Shown here piece after piece: positions 25,101-34,957 of a stretch of DNA of 64,000 nucleotides (position 1 is the first letter of the stretch; the number at the start of each line of letters is the position of its first letter). The notes under the pieces were generated by a model that was not told the DNA's origin, ran no database searches, and saw only the letters and a program-made list of their open reading frames with translations. This stretch comes from Candidula unifasciata. Taxonomy: Eukaryota > Mollusca > Gastropoda > Stylommatophora > Geomitridae. Position numbers and translations under genes: made by a program. The stretch lies in the NCBI GenBank assembly GCA_905116865.2, contig CAJHNH020001130.1, forward strand, positions 107,501 through 171,500, in the 5' to 3' direction.

Positions 25101-28100
25101 ACTGTCTAGCATTTATAATTTTGACCTTTGGGCTGCTCTGCCAAATCTTCTGTTACTGAAATAAATTAGAAATGTTAAAAAATAAATAAAAATAAGATAT
25201 AGAATTGTATTTAACAGGTTTGCAGTTTAACCCTTTGACCCTGAGATGTCGATATGTAAGCATTGCCGTCTGTTACAAATCTCAGAGAAACTTGTATTTC
25301 AGCAATAAGGGTTTGGGTAATCCCCATATGTATTTAATGCCGTAGGTACTGTTTGCTCTTGCGCAGTGATTATTATTTTAATAATAAAATGGTTGGGGGA
25401 GAGGGTATTAAAAAATGTCTTAAAAAAATTCACTTAACTTAATCTTATTTGCCTTTAGCCATCCATTATTGCATAGCTTTGAGGCCTCAGGGCAGGTTAA
25501 TTGTTTAATTATTTCCTACACCATTAATGTTTGTTTTTATTCATTACCCCTCCTCTTATATGTATTACACAGTTTTTAAAAATGTGTATAAACAAAAACT
25601 AAATTATTAGTAACAGTGCAAAGTTATAATTTTTTAAATGGATTCTTTTAGGAATATTTCTAGATTCCTGACAATTTCCTCCAAGGTTTCAGGGGCAGAA
25701 GGGTTAAATGTCATAAAATTGTTTCTTGTATTCAAGGTTTTGAAGAGCTGACTTGCTACTGTGGTGCTGAAATGATAGAACCACCTGTACCCTGTGGGAC
25801 AAGACCTCCTGAATGTCGTCAGTTGTGCACAAGGCACCATGACTGTGATCACCCAGGTTGGCCATTCTTACATCGTGGCATGTCTTGCTTTAATCAGCTT
25901 ATAAATTTAAAAAAAAAAAAAAAAATTAGAGTTGACTAATTGGGAGCGTCCTTCAAAGTCAGAGTTCACCTTCCTGAGAGGAAGCCACCAACAGCTGCAT
26001 GACAGATGAGTCAAATCTGTAAAACGGATGCACACAAAACACTCAGGTTCTGGAAATAGACTAAAAGTCCAGAAGTGGACAACCCAGAACTTTCTGCCAG
26101 AGTTTGGTATGGCGTATACTTGCTTCACTGTTACACATATACAAAGTTAGTTGCGTATCCTTTACAGGACGTTGCAGAACCAACCCCAGCATTTTTTTGG
26201 CTGTTGTGATTTTTCTAGGCAAATCTAGTCATTTGCCATTGCTTTCAAGACGGTTGGCTTATTGATACCACTGTTGAAACCAGCGCAAGGCGTAAGGCCC
26301 GCAGCTGGGATCGAACCCGGCACCCTGGCATTACCAATTTTGCTTGCAACACCTAAGCCACAGACACACATGGCAGTGACATTTAATGAATCTGGAGACT
26401 CCGGGGAAATGCAGGACGAGAAGTTAACCAGATGACAACAAATACCATCAGTGTGGAGACTGTTCACTGACTGTTGACGAGGGAGGCCGAGCTAATGTGG
26501 GCTTGTCCTGACTCTTGTGTTGTTGAATCTTAACCCAGATTTAAAGCATCATGTCACACTAGCAAATACTTTAGCCATTTACACTGAAAAAGTACAGACT
26601 GTTTGTCTTCACCCTCCACCTTCATTCTGAGATTTATGACTTGTTCTGATAACTGTGTAAGTGTTGTTTTCTTCAGTCCGCCATCGTTGTCACATGGAAG
26701 ATGTCTGCCCACCGTGTACAGACCTGACGGACAAGATGTGCATGGGTGGTCATATGGTAAGTTGTTGTCAGCCAAAAAGAATTTTGCACAATAATAGTTT
26801 AAAGGTGACATGTATTTATGAGGTGTAACCTTGAATTTTGCATGTATTTGTGAGATATATTCTTGAATGTTCATAGTTTGTTTGGTTTGACAGAACTGCT
26901 ACATGAGGAGACAAACATTTCTGTGATTCTTATTTTTATTTTTATTTTTCATTCTTAAAAGGGTAGTTGACAGATTTTGTTGTAGTTTACAACCAGGCTG
27001 TGGTATATACTTTTGACCCAATACATCAGACTTCAGCAAACTCCTAATTCATTGCCTTTTATGGTGTGCTTGTAAGGGGCAGTTGGTCCGCCCTCCCCCA
27101 CCCCCTCTTTTCTCCCTAAATGGGGCTCTGGAACACTGTGGGGATTCCAGTGATTCAAAGAGTGAAGACAAGGTGCTGGCCAGATTTCTTGACTGTTTAT
27201 AGTAATCCTGTAGGTTAATTGGTACTTGCCTGTTTTAATGTCGATTTTCTATTTTTCTCGTCAACAGCTGCGGAAGAATGTACCATGCCACATGGCCAAT
27301 ATCAGCTGTGGCTATCCCTGCAACAAACTGTTGCCCTGTGGTGAACACAAGTGCCAGAAAGTCTGCCACAAGGTAAGGAAATCAGCATTGGTTTGGATAG
27401 TCATCTTCCTCTTAGCGCTGACCGGCTGAAAACTCTGGCGGAAAGTTCTTGTTGAGGTGAGGGGATGCACACAAAAGGATCAGGTTTTATCCAGTAGGAC
27501 TTGATATTTCTCCGCAGAATGACTGGCCATTTGTCAAGAGTGTTGCGTCAACCTGGCAACTCCGCCATTGATCCTTAAGGGCTTTCATACGAATTGCACT
27601 CAGGAACCAAACTGCAGTATGAGAATAAAAAATTTGTTTAGAGCGTGAGGCAAATGAATTAACAGCGTAGCCACAGTGACTGCCTTTCTTCTTCTTGATA
27701 CACAGTATTCTGTGAATTGTTCTGTCACTTAGAAGTTCATGGTAGTTACTTACTATGATTGGTTTTTGATTGGAGCTGAATGTTGTGGAGAGAGGTGAAA
27801 GGTTCTGCATTGAATCCCATCCATGATGTTGAGAAAATTATACAGGATAGAATGAAATGGAGAGACTAGACTGAGATGAGCCCTATGTGATATATAAGGG
27901 CACAACAGGACAATGGGGATGATGGTTTTCTTTTTTATTACCCTGAGTGAGAGAAATACCTGCAGCATTCTGCAGCCAATGATCTATAATGTTTACAAGT
28001 GCCTTTTTAAAAATTATTATATGCATATTGTATTTTGGCCACATCAAGCGTCATGGTGGCTTGGGAAAGACGGTGATGGAGGGTGCTGTTTGTGGAAGGC

Positions 28101-31100
28101 GAGGCAGGGGTCGACCACCGCAAAGATGGATACAGGACATTGAAGAAGCATTGGCATTGAAGACACATGGGGGCCGGAGAGCTAGCTAGGGAAAGAGATA
28201 CTTTCAAGCGTGCCGCGTAGAGAGCGACGTTCTTTAAAGGATTTGCTGATTAATGATGATGATAATATGCATACTATTATATGAACATAACATGCTTTAT
28301 TGATAAAAATACAACTGCTGTGTGAAAAATGGAAGTTAGGAAGGGCCAAATGTAAGACTGGCCTGAGCGCCCAATTTGTGACCCTTTGAAAATAATGTTC
28401 TTTCATTCGTTCGTTGCCTAAGAAATTTTTTACTCCCAATTATAAGAAATTAATATTTTAAACACATTTCCTGTATAAGACACTCCAGTTTTAAAATTAC
28501 AAAATTTGGGAAAACATTTTATAAACAGAAAAAATACGGTAGTTTTGATTAAAGTGTATCACTTTTAACACAAGATATGATCTGTTTAGGGTGATTGCCT
28601 GGAGGATGGTGCAGTGTGTACACAACTGTGTGAGAAGATTCGGCTGGCATGTGGTCACCCTTGTGGTGCCCCATGTCATTTGGGTCCATGCCCTGATGCA
28701 GCATGCAAAACTGAGGTAAACTTGTTTTACTATTATCTTGTTTAATATTTTTTCCTAGGTCCAAATGTTAATTGCCAGAAGAAAATTATTTCATCAGTAG
28801 GATCCGAAAAGGATCACTTAGTTAATTATCTGGGATCAACTTGGATTTAAAATGTCAATGTCCTAGATTAATCCTATTGTCTGCTCAGGGAAGATTGGTC
28901 GCATCTCTAAAGTTCTCTGTCTGTCATCTTGGTTATTCACTTTGTCAGACTGCTGTTCACCCAGCTCTTGACTCTAACCTCCCACTTATATCACTATGCA
29001 CTGCTTGCTCACTTACTGTCAACTTTCCCTATACCCAGTATAGTTTAAAAAATTGTTTGAGGCTGTTAATTTTTTGGCAGACCTGTTTCATGTGTTTCTT
29101 TATTTTTTTTTTTCTGTTTTAAATTAGAGAGAGAGAGAGAGTGTGCGTGTGAGAGAGGGAGCGTGCGTGAGCGAGAGAGAGAGAGTGAATGAGTTATTCA
29201 GTGAGTGAGAAACATCGTAAGAATTTGCAGCCAAGTCATTTTGGTTTTGTGTTTGTTTCTGCTTATCTGTTTGTGATATTCAGTGCTGACACAGGTAGTA
29301 ACACAATACTATTCAATCAATCTGTCTCACAACAGATCACTATCACCTGCCCATGTGGACAACGAGCAGCGAAAGCCTTGTGCTCAATAGGAGGTGACCA
29401 CTCTGCTGAGCTGGCCCAGTTCCAGCGCCTTAGTGTCCAGACAATTGCAGAGTCTGGAGGCCAAAGTGTGGACTTGTCACAGTTCACACAGACAAAAAAA
29501 TCTAACAAAAGGTAGGTTGTTTGAACAGTTCAGTTTTCCGTGGTTCAAAGAAGGTTCTGGATTCTGTGGTGTCTTCACAATGAAGGTCGGTTGTGGTGGA
29601 TATCTGTATCCGTTGGCATCTTTGGGAATATTACATAGTGAGCTCCAGGTCTCTTACATGGCGCAGCTTTCGTGCCAGGTCAAGTGGCAAAGTGGTCAAA
29701 CCCTTTGTCTCACGCTTCTGCGCCCTTTAGTTCATGAGTACAGTTTTTACAGAGATCCCTGGGGATCGTCGCTAGAGCTGCGGAGTTCATGCTCTGTGTG
29801 ACGCTCTCAGCAGGTGCCTAGCCATTCTGCCAAGACAGACTGAGCCATATGGGATAAAACCCATTGCAATGAAGTCGATCCTCTCGATTATACCTCTAAA
29901 GAAATAAGAATGATCTTTTTCTAGATTGTTAGCCATGGAAATCAAACCCTGATAATTATGGCCAACATTCTAAAGTTTATATAATAAACAAACAAACATG
30001 TATTTATAGGCACCCATAGAAAGAAGCAAAAAGATAGAAGGACACATTGCACTCTCTGATGCAGAGCTCTTCAACCTTTTTACACCCGTGGGCCAGGAAT
30101 TATTTCAAGGCGCTGTTTTTTTGGCAATATTACTGCTTAGATCCTTCCCAGTCTGTTTCACAGTGCGACACGTGTGCCACTCTCTGTAAGCCACAAGAAT
30201 GGTGCATTTTTTCAAATAGTGGGTAGCAGAAATTGGATTTTGATACTACTTTAAAACTCATTTAATGTAGTAAACCCAATTTATGAAATTACATTTAAAA
30301 AAAAAAAAACTTATTCAGTACATCTGCTTGGGGATAAGAAAATTGAATATATCTGGCTGGAGTGTTCTTTCTAAGAAATAAAGTGCTGCAAAAACATCCG
30401 TTCAATTTTTCTACTTGCTTTTTTTTAACTGCAAACATGGCCTTTTCTAAGGCATTGCATGCGGCATCTCATTCGCTTAGCAGCAAGGTAGGGTTTCAAT
30501 GATATAGCTGCTTCATAATTTGGCAGACCACCACAAGTTGAAGAACTCTGTACAAATGGCTAACATTTCATATGTATGTGTGGCTGATATTTTACTGTGT
30601 ATATGCAGATTTTTTTTTTTACTATGTACATTTGGGTAACGATTTTCTATGTTTATGTGAGTAGCAGTTTGCTATGTACATGTTGGTAAAGATTTACTCA
30701 GTACATGTGCGTACCAGTTTACTGTGTGCATATGGGTACCGATTTACTGTGTGTGTGGGTAACAATTTACTTTTTACATGTGGGTATGATTCACTATTTG
30801 CATGTGGGTAACAGGGTGTTAGCAGTGTACATCTGGTTAACATTCTGCAGTGTATATGTGGCTAACATTCTACAGTGTATGTATGGCTGATATTTTACTG
30901 TGTACACATGGCTAACATTCAGCAGTGTACACATGGCTAACATTCAGCAGTGTATATATGGCTGATATTTTACTGTGTACATATGTCTAACATTTTGCTG
31001 TATGTTTCAGACTGGATTGTGATACCAACTGTGGCATCATAGAACGTAACAGACGGTTGGCCTTGGCCTTAGAAATCAAAAACCCAGATATAAATGCTAA

Positions 31101-34100
31101 ACTGGGAAATCCAACTTTCACTGAATTTCTTAAGGATTACGCTAAGTAAGAGTCAAAACTTATACGTTTGGTTGTTAGGTTAAAGTTGTATGTGTCTGGG
31201 TGGTCAACTTATGTATAGTATTATCCAGATGTTTTTATTCTGAAGTTTAAATTTTTTAGTGACCAGAATCCATATTTTACTTAACAAGGACCCTTTTACA
31301 CCGGTAGCGAATTAGGCTCTAATACTGCTTGGCTCCCTGATTTCTTGAGTAGCAAATCCAGATACCTAGTTTTCCCAGGTAAGGGTGTAAAACAAGAAGT
31401 CCCTGCCTGCACAAGCTGTAGATTCTGAAATTCCACAACAGTTGGAAATGGCAAAGAGTACCCCATAATGCTGCTGCATTGACAAAATTAGCAAGAGAAC
31501 CTACCCACTATATGACAAGGCAAAGTGAATGAGTATCATTGGTTAGATTACCTTGTATTCATGACAATGTCAATAAATATTGTTACATTAAAATGATTGT
31601 TTAAAAGAAAAAAAAGAGCGTTCCCCACTTTCTAGGTATTGATGGGGAATAATTGAATACATTATTGTAATTTCTTTCAGGAAAAATCCTAAGTTTGCTT
31701 TAAGTGTTGAGAAAAGCCTGACCGATCTTGTGCAGTCAGCCAAACAGGTAAGGGGCAGTAACTTGTGTGTATTTGAAAAGTGACATGGTTCATCTTGAAC
31801 TACTGTTGGAGACCGCAGCTGGTACCACAAAGCTCTGAAACATTGAAGACACATTTGATGACAGCATTGGGCACATTTGATGACAGCATTGGGCACATTT
31901 GATGACAGCATTGGGCACATTTGAGGGCATGCCTGGGATATGTCCTTGAACCCAAATTTCAAGAGCATACTGACAATCCTGTGTGGGTAAAAAAAGACCT
32001 AAATCTGACACCTCTCTTGGTCATCATTTGGTTAATTTTAACTTGTATTAAAACTCAGAGTGCCATATATTGCTGCTGTCTAATGCGCTGTATCCGCAGG
32101 GTCACTAACAACACAAGACAAGACAGGGTCACGAATGCCAGCATTAGAGAGAAAGTTGGAATAAGACCATGTTTGAATTATATTGACAGGTAAAGAATGA
32201 AATGATTCGGCCATCTCGTGAGAATGCAGCCAGACCAGACTGCATATGAGGCTTTTAACGGTAGAACGTCTGAAAGGAAGGCCAAGAAAAATATGGATAA
32301 ATGTTGTAGATGAAACCTGCAAAAAGTTGAACAGATCTGTCACTCAAGTGCAAGACAAATACATACACTGAGTTACAGTCTGGTAACAGTGAGACAACAA
32401 AAGAAGAAGAAGAAATATTGCTGTCTTTTTACTTATTAATCTTTACTTATGTTGACAGAGGAATTTATATCATATACAGATCTTTATGAAAAACACAATT
32501 AATACTGATGAAGTTTTGTAGGCAGATTTTTTATTTAATTAAAAAAAATACATTTTTGTCGCATGACATGCCCTTGCTTGCTCGTTCTTTGGTGGAAAGA
32601 CTCATAGATAAGAATGAAAATAATGATAACTTGCAAACTATTGCCAGTAGGATGTGTAATATTTTATATTAGACCTTCACATGTACCATGGAATAATCAA
32701 TTTAAAGCTGAGAGGGCTGACTTCAATGCATGGGTTGTGTTCCCATATGGCTAGTAGTCTGCCAAGAGTGTCTTACAAAGCATAAACTTCATAGCTCCAG
32801 CTGCAATCATAAAAGATTTCCATAAAAACTACTTTTTGAACTGAATGTTGAATCTGTAAAATGGACACACAATCTTCAGAGTGCAAGGCAAATAGCTTGA
32901 CCACTATGCCACTGTCCCCCCCCTCCCCCACATGAGTAAACTTTGAAAAAGAAGAGTGAAATGTTTGCCATCCTCTCTACTGTGGGGAGGTGCAGCTAAA
33001 ATTGTTCCTTAGCCATGTACTTCTCAAGGATGCTGGGTCTATAATTGTCCCAATCTTCAGCCCCAGTGACAGACTACATGCAGAAATCGACAAGAGACTG
33101 GAACACAAGGCTTGGTTTACAATATATTTTATAATGACTGTTCCACTCTGCGTCGTCTTTCCCTGTCATGGTCTGTCCCTGTCATGATCTGTTGTCAAGG
33201 GTCACAACTAGTGAACACTCAGCTCAAATTTATCACCCATGCACTAGGTTGCTACATACAACAGAATATTCTGCAAGCATACTAAGTTCACAGGCAATCG
33301 CCGGGCTTGGCAAAGCACAGAATAACTACCACTCTGTCCCCTGTTATTGTCCTTCAAGTTAGGAGACCATGGTAGGATTTCTCAAACTCTGGTACTTTCA
33401 GAGGGTTCACTCTAATTCAGTCAGTTAATCAACATGTCCTTTACAGAACGTTGCTCTCTTCACAGCACTCCTAAAAGTCTCTCTTTCTCTAGCCACCTTT
33501 CCAGCCCTGTGTACCTCCATAACCAGTTCATCTTCAGTGTCCTAGGTCAACCTAGGCCTTGTTTTCTGGAAACTGCACCCTAATTCTTACAAATATTCTT
33601 GTGTCCCTCACTAACAGTCTGCTCAGCCTAACAGAAGCCACGCCTTCCAGTCAATGAATCGGGAGCAGCGACGTTTTGTACATGAGCTGGCCGAGTTCTA
33701 CGGCTGTCAGACACAAAGCTACGATTATGAGCCTGTGAAAAATGTGGTTGCCACGGCTACCAAGTGAGTACATATGAAGTTTATTTATTTGTTCTTTTTA
33801 TTTTCAGGTACAGTGTGAGTCAGAAATATGGCTGTGTGTCTTTGCAAATTTAGTCACATGACAGTGTTATGGCTTTGGAAATGAGACCGTTGGAAACGCA
33901 GTATTTCTGACTTACACTACATTTCTTAGCTTTATTTATTTTGCACATATTTGCCCTCTGAGCATTAGTTTGGTGTCTCTTAATTGTAAAATACCTGAAA
34001 CATGGGAAGGGAACACTATCGAACAAGGTCTAGAATCATGATTAGGATAGAGAGATGGTGAATCACGTAACGTGGGTCCTCATATGGGTTCTGGGGCAAG

Positions 34101-34921
34101 GAACTAAGAGTCCGCATAGAAATAACCCAGATCTGTAAAATGGATGTGCACGCAACATTCATGTTCAGGAACAAGACTAAAATCCAAATGTGTCAGACAC
34201 TCAGAACTTTTGCCAGATTTTACAGCCGGTGAACCTGAAGCAGAAGACACAGGAGACGTGTGCTGGTGCATCAGGACCAGGGATCATGCTGGTCAGGATC
34301 TGTCTAAACGTCCTCGCTTCTAGACACAGATTCCCTACCAGCTAGACACAGATTCCCTACCAGCTAGACACAGATTCCCTACCAGCTAGAAACAGATTCC
34401 CTACCAGCTAGACACAGATTCCCTACCAGCTAGAAACAGATTCCCTACCAGGAACCTGGTCGATATAATAGGCATGACATTTTCCTCAGCAAAAATAAGC
34501 TAGACTGTAAAACAGATGTGCAATCTGCTCCTAAGTAATCAAACTGACATCAAACCATGTTGCCATCAAACTGTCACATTAGATTAACTTGGGAGCAGTG
34601 AGTCCAGGGTTCCTGGCAGACCGATAGTCCTTGGTGGTTATTTCCTAATTCTGAATCCCAGCTCTGTGTAGCAGACATATTTTGCCTCCATGGGGACTGA
34701 CTGTCCTGTAACCATGGAAATGGAAATGTGCATTCTGGGGGAAATGTAAAGAATATTATGGGTCACAGGAGGACATATATGGTAGTCCTTTAAATAAAAA
34801 AAAGAGATGACAATTGTTTTATTTTATTTTAACAACAAGCTGCCATTTGTGTCTGTAGTCACCACTTTTGCAGTGGAGGCAGGTGTGTGTGTATATGTAT
34901 GTATATATATATATATATATA

Positions 34922-34957
<36 letters not shown>

